Assembly: GCA_964525495.1 (NCBI GenBank)
Contig: CAZGHS010000004.1
Span: 1-64,000, forward strand
DNA: 64,000 nt
Reading direction: 5' to 3'
DNA from: CAZGHS01 sp964525495
Lineage (GTDB): Bacteria > Patescibacteriota > Microgenomatia > JALYQM01
Positions 52,941 through 62,343 of the stretch are shown piece after piece; within the stretch, counting starts at the first letter, position 1, and the number at the start of each line of letters is the position of its first letter. The position numbers and the translations under genes are program-made. A model generated the notes under the pieces. That model did no database searches. It was not told the DNA's origin and was given only the letters and a program-made list of their open reading frames with translations.

Positions 52941-53540
52941 ATGGATACTACAGCACAAAATCAGACTGAAGAGACAAAACAAGAAGAAGTCGTAACTACA
53001 TCAGTTATCGATAATCCAAACGCAAAGTGGTATGTAGTACATACATATTCTGGTCACGAAAACAAAGTAGAAGCAACGCTCAAACAGCGTATTGCGATGA
53101 ACCATCTTCAAGATAAAATTGTAGATATCAAAGTTCCTACACACGATCAGGTTCAGATCAAAGAAGGCAAAAAGACCACAGTTAAAGAGAAAATCTTTCC
53201 AGGATATATCTTGGTAAAGATGGAGCTCAATGATGACACATGGTCACTGGTTCGCACCACACAAGGCGTAACATCATTCGTAGGAATGGGTAACAAGCCT
53301 ACTGCGCTTCCAGAAAAAGAAGTTCAGACAATCATGAAGTTCATGGAAGTCGCTGCTCCACGATACAAGAACCGATTTGAAATGACAGAGGCAGTCAAGA
53401 TCATCGACGGCCCATTTGCTGACTTTGTTGGTACAATCAGCGAAATTAATGACGAAAAAGGTAAAGTAACCGTGCTAGTTTCCATCTTCGGACGTGAAAC
53501 CCCTGTCGAGCTCGATTTCTTACAAATAGCAAAGATATAA
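52941..53540 (+). CDS. nusG: Transcription termination/antitermination protein NusG
   Basis: The 199-residue protein has the NGN domain ([39 protein letters not shown]) and a C-terminal KOW domain ([23 protein letters not shown]). It binds RNA polymerase and links it to Rho or ribosomes. A Glu/Thr/Gln-rich N-terminal extension of about 28 residues precedes the NGN domain. Confidence 0.97.
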   Translation: MDTTAQNQTEETKQEEVVTTSVIDNPNAKWYVVHTYSGHENKVEATLKQRIAMNHLQDKIVDIKVPTHDQVQIKEGKKTTVKEKIFPGYILVKMELNDDTWSLVRTTQGVTSFVGMGNKPTALPEKEVQTIMKFMEVAAPRYKNRFEMTEAVKIIDGPFADFVGTISEINDEKGKVTVLVSIFGRETPVELDFLQIAKI

Positions 53541-53555
53541 AATTAATATTTATTT

Positions 53556-53597
53556 AAGAGGATTCTAGTAGCGGAAAAGATCCGCATCTAGTCTTAA
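53556..53597 (+). promoter_or_regulatory. Hairpin in the rplK leader
   Basis: GCGGA/TCCGC, CTAG/CTAG and TAAGA/TCTTA pair in succession across two small internal loops, in the 63 bases between nusG and rplK. No SD is otherwise visible before rplK, so the structure may control its translation. Confidence 0.45.
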
Positions 53598-53603
53598 AAC
53601 TTT

Positions 53604-54032
53604 ATGGCTGCAAAAAAAATAAAAGCAGTATTAAAACTTAACATTCCAGCTGGAGAAGCGACACCAGCACCACCGCTTGGCCCTGCACTCGGTCAGCAAG
53701 GTGTACCAATCATGGAATTCGTGAAGCAGTATAACGCTGCTACCGCTAACCAGAAGGGTACAATCGTTCCTGCTGTTATCACAGTATACGAAGACCGCAG
53801 CTTCACTTTCATAACCAAAGTTGCTCCAATGTCTGCGCTTATCACGAAGAAGCTCGGCATTGCAAAAGGTTCAGGCAAAGCAAGTAACGAAGTTGTAGGA
53901 ACACTCACAAAAGCTCAGGTTAAAGAAATCGCTCAGACTAAGATTTCCGACTTGAACACAAAAGACGTTGAACAAGCAATGAAAATGGTAGAAGGTACAG
54001 CACGCTCAATGGGCGTAAAAATCAGCGACTAA
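53604..54032 (+). CDS. rplK: Large ribosomal subunit protein L11
   Basis: The 142-residue protein keeps the L11 N-terminal [33 protein letters not shown] and the C-terminal rRNA-binding domain ending EGTARSMGV. It binds the GTPase-associated centre of 23S rRNA. Confidence 0.97.
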   Translation: MAAKKIKAVLKLNIPAGEATPAPPLGPALGQQGVPIMEFVKQYNAATANQKGTIVPAVITVYEDRSFTFITKVAPMSALITKKLGIAKGSGKASNEVVGTLTKAQVKEIAQTKISDLNTKDVEQAMKMVEGTARSMGVKISD

Positions 54033-54043
54033 AAACCGCTGAA

Positions 54044-54098
54044 GGATATCTTTTTCGTAACGAATGACGAGCTGGTCTTAGTGTAGAAAAAGATATCC
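54044..54098. repeat. Perfect 13-bp inverted repeat between rplK and rplA
   Basis: GGATATCTTTTTC (54044-54056) and GAAAAAGATATCC (54086-54098) pair perfectly around a 29-base loop, with no T-run after it. It could be an RNA processing site or regulatory stem. Confidence 0.7.
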
Positions 54099-54120
54099 GA
54101 AGAAGTTAATTATATTTAAC

Positions 54121-54151
54121 TGTGGGAGGCCTCAAAAGCCGCATGCACCAC
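54121..54151 (+). promoter_or_regulatory. Probable L1 autoregulatory mRNA site
   Basis: TGTGGGAGGC, an A-rich loop, GCATG and ACCACA form a hairpin that resembles the L1-binding region of 23S rRNA (GGUGGGAGGC, GCAUGG, ACCACC). It ends just before the rplA SD AAAGGAG, so bound L1 could block initiation. Confidence 0.65.
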
Positions 54152-54164
54152 AAAGGAGTAATAT

Positions 54165-55007
54165 ATGGCACGGCCAAAAAAAGAAGATACAGCTAAACAA
54201 AAAAGATTAGCAGAGCGAAGCGCTTCAATGGGTGAACCAGAAAACATCTTCGATATTGAAGAAGTAGTAGAGCAAGTTGCAACTCAAGAAACACAAACAA
54301 ACGCAGAAGGCGAGACAACAGAAGCAACTGAAGAGAAAGTAAAGCGCCCACCTAAAATAAAAGGTAAGAAAATCAAAGAAGCTCGCACTAAAGTCAAAAA
54401 AGACACGAAATACTCTCTCGACGAAGCACTCACATTACTCAAAAAAGTTTCGTATAGCAAATTTGTAGGAACAGTTGAGATGCATGTAACTCTTTCAGAC
54501 AAAGAAGTACGCGGAACACTCGCACTTCCACACGGTTCTGGTAAGACAGTAAAAGTAGCAGCACTCGTACCTGATGCTAAGATCAAAGAAGCAACTGAAG
54601 CAGGTGCTGATCTCGCTGGTGGTCAAGAAATAGCTGACAAAATCAAGTCAGGCGCGCTTTCCCCAGGTCGAGATTTCAACGCTGTAGTTGCAGATCCTTC
54701 AGTTATGCCAATGCTGGCACAGCTCGCTAAGATCCTTGGTCCAAAAGGTATGATGCCTAACCCTAAGAACGGCACAGTAGGTCCAAACATTGGCCAGCTC
54801 GTCACAAACCTCAAAAAAGGTCAGATCAGCTACAAAGCTGAAGCAACTAACACCTCACAGGTACATATGCCTGTAGGTAAAGCAAGCTTAGACAACGAGA
54901 AACTAATTGAAAATATCAACACTGTTGTTCAAGCACTCGGAGCAAATAAGATCAAGAAAATGTTCATTGCTACAACAATGTCACCTTCGATCGAAGTTAC
55001 ACTCTAA
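54165..55007 (+). CDS. rplA: Large ribosomal subunit protein L1, N-terminally extended
   Basis: The 280-residue protein holds a typical L1 from about residue 70 (KYSLDEALTLLKKVSYSKF, LPHGSGKTVKVA, LGPKGMMPNPKNGTV, GQISYKAEATN). It is preceded by some 70 residues rich in Lys, Glu and Thr, so it is about 50 longer than the usual 230. SD AAAGGAG is well placed. L1 forms the ribosomal stalk and represses its own mRNA. Confidence 0.96.
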   Translation: MARPKKEDTAKQKRLAERSASMGEPENIFDIEEVVEQVATQETQTNAEGETTEATEEKVKRPPKIKGKKIKEARTKVKKDTKYSLDEALTLLKKVSYSKFVGTVEMHVTLSDKEVRGTLALPHGSGKTVKVAALVPDAKIKEATEAGADLAGGQEIADKIKSGALSPGRDFNAVVADPSVMPMLAQLAKILGPKGMMPNPKNGTVGPNIGQLVTNLKKGQISYKAEATNTSQVHMPVGKASLDNEKLIENINTVVQALGANKIKKMFIATTMSPSIEVTL

Positions 55008-55030
55008 ATCGCACAATAGAAATTAAGAAA

Positions 55031-55060
55031 AACTCCTGGGTAACACCGGGAGTTTTTTTT
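55031..55060 (+). terminator. Rho-independent terminator after rplA
   Basis: AACTCCTGG pairs with CCGGGAGTT (one G-T pair), followed by eight T's, 24 bases after the stop. Confidence 0.9.
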
Positions 55061-55064
55061 GTAT

Positions 55065-55793
55065 TTATTCAATAACAAGTACTGGGTGTGAAGCATTTAC
55101 AGCTTCGCGTGAGGCTAGAGAAAAATTACCTGATTCAGCAGCAAGCAAAAACGTAACATCGCTATCCGAGCGAATATATTGAGTTACATCCACCGCATAT
55201 GAAGAATTGTCAGGTGTGATTGTTCCAATATATCGAGTTGTCCCGCCAGGGCGAGTAACATAGGTAGTCGTATATTCATCCCATCGGGTATTATCCAAGG
55301 CATATACTTCCGCTGAACCAGTCAACGCACCGCTTATCGGCAGCATCAACATAGCTTGTGAAATCTCAGAACGAACAGGAATGGAATACTGAAGATAAAT
55401 GCTACTCTGCGAAGGACCTTGAGCAATCAACTGCTGCAACTTACCAAATGAGCGACGTTGATCCCGCACACTGACATACGTATCTTTCACAGGTTCCAAC
55501 TGCACCTGNNNNNNNNNNGTCACATTTTCTGCAGCGGATGACTGTTGAGCGTCAAAAACTTGAGCTACATTCACATTAGAAACAGTTGTTGTTGCAGGCA
55601 ATCGAAAAACCATGTATTTAGGATATTGAAAGGCAAAACCAGTCACGACAGCGACAAGCAAACCTGCAGAAAACACACCTGCTGATAGCAAATGTTTTCC
55701 AAATAAGCCATGAGACTCATGCTCAGAGTCTTTTTTCTTATATGAATTAATTATTTCAAATACAGAAGAGTAAAAATTATGACGTGCATTCAT
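55065..55793 (-). CDS. Membrane-anchored DNRLRE/CBM96-like protein
   Basis: One TM helix near residues 35-55 (AGVFSAGLLVAVVTGFAF) is followed by a linker (containing the 10-N gap) and a beta-rich domain. This reads VKDTYVSVRDQRRSFGKLQQL, then IYLQYSIPV and DVTQYIRSDSDVTFLL. That is the DNRLRE/CBM96 pattern of surface proteins, which may bind polysaccharide. The gap is in frame as drawn, but its real length is unknown. Confidence 0.7.
   Translation of the reverse strand: MNARHNFYSSVFEIINSYKKKDSEHESHGLFGKHLLSAGVFSAGLLVAVVTGFAFQYPKYMVFRLPATTTVSNVNVAQVFDAQQSSAAENVXXXXQVQLEPVKDTYVSVRDQRRSFGKLQQLIAQGPSQSSIYLQYSIPVRSEISQAMLMLPISGALTGSAEVYALDNTRWDEYTTTYVTRPGGTTRYIGTITPDNSSYAVDVTQYIRSDSDVTFLLAAESGNFSLASREAVNASHPVLVIE
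55509..55518. other. Assembly gap of 10 N
   Basis: Placeholder run of N in the linker of the DNRLRE-like protein. Confidence 0.98.
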
Positions 55794-55851
55794 AGGAGAT
55801 TTCCTACTTAAATCTAAGCACGTTTAGCACTATACCGTCAAGATGAGAACT

Positions 55852-57261
55852 CTACTTTCTCTTAATTTTCTGGCCGTCTTTGGTATCTTCAATTACATAT
55901 CCAGCGTTTTCGAACTCAGCACGTATTTCGTCAGACTTCTCCCAGTTTTTTTCTTCACGAGCATTAGCACGCTGTTTCAGCAATTCCACGGCGCTCGCAG
56001 AGCTATTTAGCTCGACCGAATATGCATCAACAAACGCACTTTTTTTCGCATCGTCAGCAAATCCAAGCCCAAGCACATCATCAAATGCGATCAAATGTTG
56101 TCGTTTCTCATCCAATGACAACTCAGATTTCAACATGCTATGCAAAATAGACAACGCCTCAGGAGAGTTCAAATCATCATCCATAGCGGCATAGAAGTCG
56201 ATATGAAACTGCGAATTCAATTCAGCAGCTTTCACTGATTCACCCGCATCATACAAATGAGATCGAATGTTTTCTAAAGTTTGCTGTGCCTGATGCAAGG
56301 ATTCAACAGAGAATTCAAGTTCCGAGCTATATTGCGCAGTCAGCATCATATATCGAAATACCATCGGTTCAAATCCAAGATCAACAACTTTCTGCAAAGT
56401 ATAAAAATTGTCCCCAGATTTCGCCATCTTTACACCGCCGGCAATATTTAGAAAGTTATTGTGCATCCAGTATCTCGAGAACTGCTTACCAGTCGCGCCT
56501 TCCGACTGTGCTATCTCATTGGTATGATGCACAGGAATATGATCGATACCGCCACAATGAATATCTATAGTTTCCCCAAGCAATTCGATCGCCATAGCAG
56601 AACACTCGACATGCCAGCCAGGAAAACCGACACCCCAGGGCGATTCCCATTCCATATCCCGCTTATGATCGGCAGGGGAGAACTTCCACAAATAAAAGTC
56701 AGTAATATTACGCTTTTCGTTATCTGCTTCTACACGAGCACCTTCTTTCAGTTGCTCAATATTCATCTTAGATAGCTTCGCGTAATCCGGAAATTTCGAT
56801 GTATCAAACGCAACTCCAGTGCTCGTCGTATACGTAAAACCTTTTTTCTCAAGCTCTACAATTAAATCAATTTGTTGCTGGATATAATCTGTAGCTTTCG
56901 GCTGGTGCGTCGGAGGAATAATTCCCAGATCATCCATGTCTTTCAAAAACGCATCAGTATAAAACTTCGCGACTTCCCACGCAGTCTTACCTTCGCGTCG
57001 CGCGCCTTTTTCCATCTTGTCCTCGCCAGCATCCGCATCATCGGTTAGATGGCCCACGTCAGTGATATTCATCACATGCACTACGTCATAGCCATTGTGG
57101 GTCAATACACGCTTCAGGAGATCGTAGAAAAGAAAGCATCGCAAGTTTCCAATATGCGCATAGTGATAAACTGTAGGTCCACAGGTATATAATGTAACCT
57201 TCGGGCCGTTCAAAGGCTCAAATATTTCAGTTGTTCGTGTCAGTGTATTATAGATTTTCAT
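55852..57261 (-). CDS. cysS: Cysteine-tRNA ligase
   Basis: The 469-residue class I synthetase has TLYTCGPTVYHYAHIGNLRC (zinc Cys and HIGH), the second zinc motif GWHVECSAMA, HHTNEIAQSE and a KMSKS-type VKMAKSGDN with Ala in place of Ser. The C-terminal anticodon domain is short but ends normally. Confidence 0.97.
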   Translation of the reverse strand: MKIYNTLTRTTEIFEPLNGPKVTLYTCGPTVYHYAHIGNLRCFLFYDLLKRVLTHNGYDVVHVMNITDVGHLTDDADAGEDKMEKGARREGKTAWEVAKFYTDAFLKDMDDLGIIPPTHQPKATDYIQQQIDLIVELEKKGFTYTTSTGVAFDTSKFPDYAKLSKMNIEQLKEGARVEADNEKRNITDFYLWKFSPADHKRDMEWESPWGVGFPGWHVECSAMAIELLGETIDIHCGGIDHIPVHHTNEIAQSEGATGKQFSRYWMHNNFLNIAGGVKMAKSGDNFYTLQKVVDLGFEPMVFRYMMLTAQYSSELEFSVESLHQAQQTLENIRSHLYDAGESVKAAELNSQFHIDFYAAMDDDLNSPEALSILHSMLKSELSLDEKRQHLIAFDDVLGLGFADDAKKSAFVDAYSVELNSSASAVELLKQRANAREEKNWEKSDEIRAEFENAGYVIEDTKDGQKIKRK

Positions 57262-57305
57262 AGACTAAATTCAGTATAATAATACCATAAGTGAGGTAAA
57301 AGCAT

Positions 57306-57569
57306 ATGCCAGAAAAAAAGAAAAAAGTACAAAACCCAGATATTCCTACCGATCAAGAGTTAGAGGCAAGCAGAAGAGAAGAGCAAAGAAAATTAAGAAG
57401 AGCACTGTTAGAAGATATTCCTATGGGAGAAAGACGAGGAGAAGGTATGATTGGTCTTTTAGATAAAGCAGGCAGAGGTGCAATGCCTGATCGTAGAGAT
57501 ATAGCTAATTACCTACAACAGACTGAAGCTCGTTCAAAACCACTTCAAAGACGCAGATCTCGAAGTTGA
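57306..57569 (+). CDS. Small charged hypothetical protein
   Basis: The 87-residue protein is very rich in Arg, Lys and Glu (ASRREEQRKLRRALLEDIP, then PDRRDIANYLQQTEAR). It is probably helical and perhaps nucleic-acid binding. GAGGT precedes the ATG, with TATAAT near 57277. Its end overlaps the converging desulfurase gene. Confidence 0.6.
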   Translation: MPEKKKKVQNPDIPTDQELEASRREEQRKLRRALLEDIPMGERRGEGMIGLLDKAGRGAMPDRRDIANYLQQTEARSKPLQRRRSRS

Positions 57570-58729
57570 GCTACGTTCTTTTCCAACGCTACAATAAACT
57601 TTTCAATATCTTTTTTAGTCGTCTGATACCCAGTCGAAATGCGCACAGCAGCTGACTTCTTAGCAATATCCAAGTGAAGTGATTCAATCACATGTGACTG
57701 CCGGACAATTCCAGATGAGCAGGCAGATCCAGACGAAACCGCAAATCCTTCACGATCCAAAGCAATAATCAACGCTTCAGGATCAACATTTTCAAAAATA
57801 AAGCTGGTGATATGTGGCGCGCGTAACTCAAAATGTCCAGTGAGTCTTGATTCTGAAATCCGATTAGTCACTTCACTAACCAAAAACTGCTGTAGCTCTT
57901 TCAGACTATCAAACTGTGTAGATTCTTTCCAGGCATATTTCTGCAAAGCAGCTGCAAATCCTACAATCCCTGCAACATTTTCTGTCCCAGCGCGTTTGTA
58001 ATATTCCTGTCCACCACCATCAATCTGCCGGACTATTTGAATACCATCACGCACGCACAACAGACCTGTCCCTTTGGGCCCATACAACTTATGTCCTGTC
58101 AGTGAAAGTAAATCCACACCGAGCAGGTCTACATTACAATCAAAATATTGGACAGCCTGTACTGCATCTGTATGAAAATATAGCGGTAGGCCAGTTGCTC
58201 CACGATGCTTTCGCACACGACGAATTTCTTCCGCAATCTGTGAAAGCGGCATCACTGTACCAATTTCATTGTTCACACACATAACCGAAACCATCACAGT
58301 GTTCTCATTTATCGCAGCAGCTACAGACTCACTAGAAACCATGCCTTCAGCACTTACAGGCAACCATACGATCTTTGCCCATCCGAGCTTCTCAACGTGC
58401 TTGAGGGATTCAAGAGTGCACGGGTGCTCAATTGGTGAAGCGACGATCTCTAAAAGGGAAGTAGGGTATTTATCTCGCAGCCATTCAACGGTTCCTTTGA
58501 TTGCCAAATTGTTAGCTTCTGTCGCTGACGAGGTAAAAATAATTTCCTTAGCCTGTGCTCCTAAAACATCAGCACTTATCTGACGTGCTCGTTCCACAGC
58601 CATACGTGCCTCGCGCCCATACGCATGCACAGATGAAGCATTGCCAAAATGCTCGCCAAAATATGGCTGCATTGCGTCCAATACATCAGAATCTAAAGCC
58701 GTCGTAGCGGCATTATCTAAATAAACCAT
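57545..58729 (-). CDS. Cysteine desulfurase (NifS/IscS type)
   Basis: The 394-residue PLP enzyme moves sulfur from cysteine to acceptors for Fe-S clusters or tRNA thiolation. It has YLDNAATTALD, EIIFTSSATEANNLA, the PLP Lys in LTGHKLYGPKGTG, and the catalytic Cys loop SSGSACSSG (class I, long loop). TAAAAT lies exactly 6 bases before the ATG. No IscU/SufU neighbour is present. Confidence 0.94.
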   Translation of the reverse strand: MVYLDNAATTALDSDVLDAMQPYFGEHFGNASSVHAYGREARMAVERARQISADVLGAQAKEIIFTSSATEANNLAIKGTVEWLRDKYPTSLLEIVASPIEHPCTLESLKHVEKLGWAKIVWLPVSAEGMVSSESVAAAINENTVMVSVMCVNNEIGTVMPLSQIAEEIRRVRKHRGATGLPLYFHTDAVQAVQYFDCNVDLLGVDLLSLTGHKLYGPKGTGLLCVRDGIQIVRQIDGGGQEYYKRAGTENVAGIVGFAAALQKYAWKESTQFDSLKELQQFLVSEVTNRISESRLTGHFELRAPHITSFIFENVDPEALIIALDREGFAVSSGSACSSGIVRQSHVIESLHLDIAKKSAAVRISTGYQTTKKDIEKFIVALEKNVAQLRDLRL

Positions 58730-58841
58730 AGTGTAATTTTATCATGGAAGTAAAAGAAAAGGGCATGGGAATAAGAAAGTTGGAGGGGCGACTCAGTGTG
58801 CTCATTAAGAGACAAGCTTTCAACAAGCACACTGTATACTA

Positions 58842-59180
58842 CTATGGTCTCTTAATAACCGGTACGTTGCTCCCAGGTGGTCTTGGTCCAAAAACCGTGT
58901 TTAGTATTAGTCCTGGAACAAGGACAATAGCCCACGCAATAAGCCATCGGTATTCCATGAAGGTAACACTAAAAGCTTTTGGCCAGCGATAAACCTCCGG
59001 GAGTCTATTAATCGATTTAGCACGTTCACACTGAGCAGTAACTCTGTTATCGGATCCAAACTGCATACACGAATCATGCCAGAGAGTAAGGAATCCTAAT
59101 ATAAAACTACCCACAATAAGTGCGATACTAACTCGGTGCCAAAAAACATTAACAGGTCGACGTCGTGCCATATCAACCAA
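58842..59180 (-). CDS. Two-TM hypothetical membrane protein
   Basis: The 112-residue protein has an Arg-rich start, TM1 (IALIVGSFILGFLTLW), an outside loop with two cysteines (DSCMQFGSDNRVTAQCER) and TM2 (WLIAWAIVLVPGLILN). Unknown family; the second Met at residue 4 is an alternative start. Confidence 0.6.
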   Translation of the reverse strand: MVDMARRRPVNVFWHRVSIALIVGSFILGFLTLWHDSCMQFGSDNRVTAQCERAKSINRLPEVYRWPKAFSVTFMEYRWLIAWAIVLVPGLILNTVFGPRPPGSNVPVIKRP

Positions 59181-59369
59181 CTTTCTTATATTCCCATGCC
59201 AAAGTGCAAATTAAGCACGATCCGCAGCTATTTAGTTAAACTAGTTAGCGCAAATCAAGCTCAAGTATCTTGTTTAAAGACTAGCCCATAGTATTACATT
59301 TTGAGCTAAAAGTCAACTTTAGGCAGGATTCTATTGTCATTACTTGAACATAGAAGTAAAATGAAAAAC

Positions 59370-62342
59370 ATGAGTTTTAATCCCGTCGATCAAACAAAAT
59401 CTATCCAACAGCTCGAAGAAGAGCTCGTAGAATATTGGCAACAAAACAAAACGTTCGAGAAATCTATAGAAAACCGAGATGTCAAAGACTCATATACCTT
59501 TGTCGACGGACCTCCATTTGTCACTGGTTCTCCGCACTACGGCTCACTTCTGCCATCTATCGCCAAAGACGTTATCCCTCGCTACCAAACCATGAAGGGC
59601 AAACGAGTCCGCCGCGTCTGGGGATGGGATTGTCACGGCCTTCCAATCGAAGAAAAAGTAAACAAAAACTTTGGAATCAAATCCTCCACACAACTAGAGC
59701 AAAAACTTGGCATAGAGCGCTACGTCCAAGAATGCCGTAAATATGTAGAAACAGCATCTTCTGACTGGCGCTGGTACATCAACCGCATCGGTCGATGGGT
59801 CGACATGGATAATGCATATTACACCATGAGCACACCGTTCATGGAATCGGTCATCTGGGCATTCAAAAAAATTCACGAACAAGGTCTCATCTACAAAGGT
59901 AAGCGCGTATCTCTCTATTCCACCGATACATCCACGCCAGTCTCAGGATTTGAAGTTGCAATGGATCCAGATAACTACCGCGATGTTGAAGACTTGTCGA
60001 TATTTGTAAAATTCGAATTAGAGAATACATCCAATCTTTATCCAACCGACAAACCAATCTTCATGGTAGCGTGGACCACAACGCCGTGGACAATTCCATC
60101 CAACTTCGCACTCGCAGTTAACGAAAAATTTACATACACGCTCGTCGAATACGATAACCAATTATTAATCGTTACAAAAGATCGACTCCAATACACTTTC
60201 AACGAAGACGAAGGTCATATCGGCACAGAGCAAGATAAAGTAGTAAAAATACTCAAAGAATTCAAAGGCACCGATCTTCAAGGACTTACATACAAGCCTG
60301 TCTACGACTATTTCGCATCAACTAAGACACAGAGCGATTTCCATATCTACCTCTCCGACGACGTCACCATCGATGAAGGTACTGGTGTTCTCCACATCGC
60401 TCCAGCATACGGCGAAGTCGACTTCAATTTAGGCAAAAAGCACGGACTCTCAGATCTTTCAGACATCGACGACGAAGGTAAAATGATAATCGATCCATGG
60501 AAAGGTATCTATCTGCGCGAAGCATCACCACTCATCGCTGAAGATTTACAGAAAAAAGAAAACCTTCTCCGATCCGAAGCCTACAAACACCGGCTTCCTT
60601 TCTATCGCGGTTCAAATCCATTGATCTACATGGCTCAAGATGCATATTTCATCAACATTCAAAAAATCAAAGACCGCATGCTGGAGCTAAACAAAAAAAC
60701 AGACTGGACTCCGGAGCATATTAAAGACGGCCGTTTCGGTCATACGCTCGCGACAGCACCTGACTGGTGTATCTCGCGTAACCGCTACTGGGCGACTATC
60801 ATGCCAATCTGGAAATCCGAAGACGGGGAAGAGATCATCATCGGCAGCATCGAAGAGATGACACAATTCACCGATCAAATCGAGAAAAAAGAAGAAAACG
60901 GAAAAATTACATACACGTTCGAAGGTAAACCGATGGATCTACACCGTGATGTCTGTGACAAAATCATCCTTACTAAGGACGGCAAAAAATTTACTCGCAT
61001 CCCTGAAGTCCTCGATTGTTGGATGGACTCAGGCTCCGCACCATTTGCTGAATATCATTACCCATTTGAAAACAAAGAGCTCACAGAAAAAACCATTCCA
61101 GCAGACTTTATCATCGAATATGTCGGACAGGTTCGTGCCTGGTTTAACGTGATCCTCCGCCTTTCGACACTTATCTTCGACGAAACAGCATTCACCAATG
61201 TTATCTGCACTGGTGTGCTTGCTGGTACAGATGGCCGCAAAATGAGTAAATCATTCGGCAACTATCCAGACCCTCGCGCAACTATTGAGAAATACGGTGC
61301 CGACGCTCTCCGCCTTTATTTCATGGGTTCACCAGTCATGATAGGCGAGGACATGAACTTCAACGAAAACGATCTCGCTGATCAAGTGAAGTCCGTTCTG
61401 AATATCTACTGGAACTCCTACAAATATTTTGTTACCTACGCAACTGCAACAAACTTTGACCCTAACAAATCTGAAGTAAACGAGACATTGCTAGATAAGT
61501 GGATCAAAGCACGACTCAAAGAAACAACTCAGGAAATCGCTTCAGCGCTTGATGAATACAACACACCGCGCGCCACTCGAGCGATCCGCCCTTTCGTTGA
61601 CGATCTTTCAACCTGGTACATCCGACGGTCACGCAATCGATTCGTAGCAGGTGATATCGCTGCACTACAAACACTCCACGAGGTGTTACTTGAATTCTCA
61701 AAAGCAGCAGCACCCGTTATCCCTTTCATCACAGAAAATATTTATCGCGGTCTCACAAACGGCGAATCTATCCACTTACTCGACTATCCAAAAGTCGAAG
61801 TGCTCAACGAAGCAGACAAAAAACTTCTCGAGCATATGAAACTGACTCGCGAAATTTCATCACTCGGGCAAGCAGCTCGCTTACAAGCTAAGATGCCGAT
61901 CAAACAGCCGCTGCAAACAGCGCAAATAAATACTGAGAACGCAAAAGAACTTCCAGATGAATATCTTGAAATCATTAAAGAAGAGCTCAACATCAAACTC
62001 GTCACATTCGTCGACACCATCGACAATTCCTACGTTATAGTCGAAGATCGTGGCATCAAAGTGGGCATAGATACCACACTTAACGAAGATTTACAGATTG
62101 AAGGCAAACTCCGCGAAGTGCAACGCGCACTCCAAGAAGCCCGCAAAAACGCAGGTTTACAGGTGTCTGATGAAATAACGCTTACTTGGTATTCAGACGA
62201 TCAGATGGTAAAGAATGTATTCAGTAAATACGCAGATCAACTTTCACAGATACTGAAAATAAAATCGTTAGTACCAGCAACATCTTCAGACAATTTAAAC
62301 AAACTGGAAAAAGAGAATATTTTTATCTCCGTTGAAAAATAA
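59370..62342 (+). CDS. ileS: Isoleucine-tRNA ligase
   Basis: The class I synthetase (about 990 aa) has a HIGH-type PPFVTGSPHYGSLLPS, WGWDCHGLPIE, the editing (CP1) domain with TTPWTIPSNFALAV, a KMSKS motif in GRKMSKSFGNYPDP, and a long C-terminal domain. The ATG at 59370 gives the usual start MSFNPVDQ; 59361 and 59334 are in-frame alternatives with no better signal. No T-box is visible upstream (59181-59333). Confidence 0.96.
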   Translation: MSFNPVDQTKSIQQLEEELVEYWQQNKTFEKSIENRDVKDSYTFVDGPPFVTGSPHYGSLLPSIAKDVIPRYQTMKGKRVRRVWGWDCHGLPIEEKVNKNFGIKSSTQLEQKLGIERYVQECRKYVETASSDWRWYINRIGRWVDMDNAYYTMSTPFMESVIWAFKKIHEQGLIYKGKRVSLYSTDTSTPVSGFEVAMDPDNYRDVEDLSIFVKFELENTSNLYPTDKPIFMVAWTTTPWTIPSNFALAVNEKFTYTLVEYDNQLLIVTKDRLQYTFNEDEGHIGTEQDKVVKILKEFKGTDLQGLTYKPVYDYFASTKTQSDFHIYLSDDVTIDEGTGVLHIAPAYGEVDFNLGKKHGLSDLSDIDDEGKMIIDPWKGIYLREASPLIAEDLQKKENLLRSEAYKHRLPFYRGSNPLIYMAQDAYFINIQKIKDRMLELNKKTDWTPEHIKDGRFGHTLATAPDWCISRNRYWATIMPIWKSEDGEEIIIGSIEEMTQFTDQIEKKEENGKITYTFEGKPMDLHRDVCDKIILTKDGKKFTRIPEVLDCWMDSGSAPFAEYHYPFENKELTEKTIPADFIIEYVGQVRAWFNVILRLSTLIFDETAFTNVICTGVLAGTDGRKMSKSFGNYPDPRATIEKYGADALRLYFMGSPVMIGEDMNFNENDLADQVKSVLNIYWNSYKYFVTYATATNFDPNKSEVNETLLDKWIKARLKETTQEIASALDEYNTPRATRAIRPFVDDLSTWYIRRSRNRFVAGDIAALQTLHEVLLEFSKAAAPVIPFITENIYRGLTNGESIHLLDYPKVEVLNEADKKLLEHMKLTREISSLGQAARLQAKMPIKQPLQTAQINTENAKELPDEYLEIIKEELNIKLVTFVDTIDNSYVIVEDRGIKVGIDTTLNEDLQIEGKLREVQRALQEARKNAGLQVSDEITLTWYSDDQMVKNVFSKYADQLSQILKIKSLVPATSSDNLNKLEKENIFISVEK

Positions 62343-62343
62343 T

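Noticed and set aside
59181..59333. Possible T-box upstream of ileS
   Set aside because: No T-box core (TGGNACCGCG-type) or terminator was found in this stretch.
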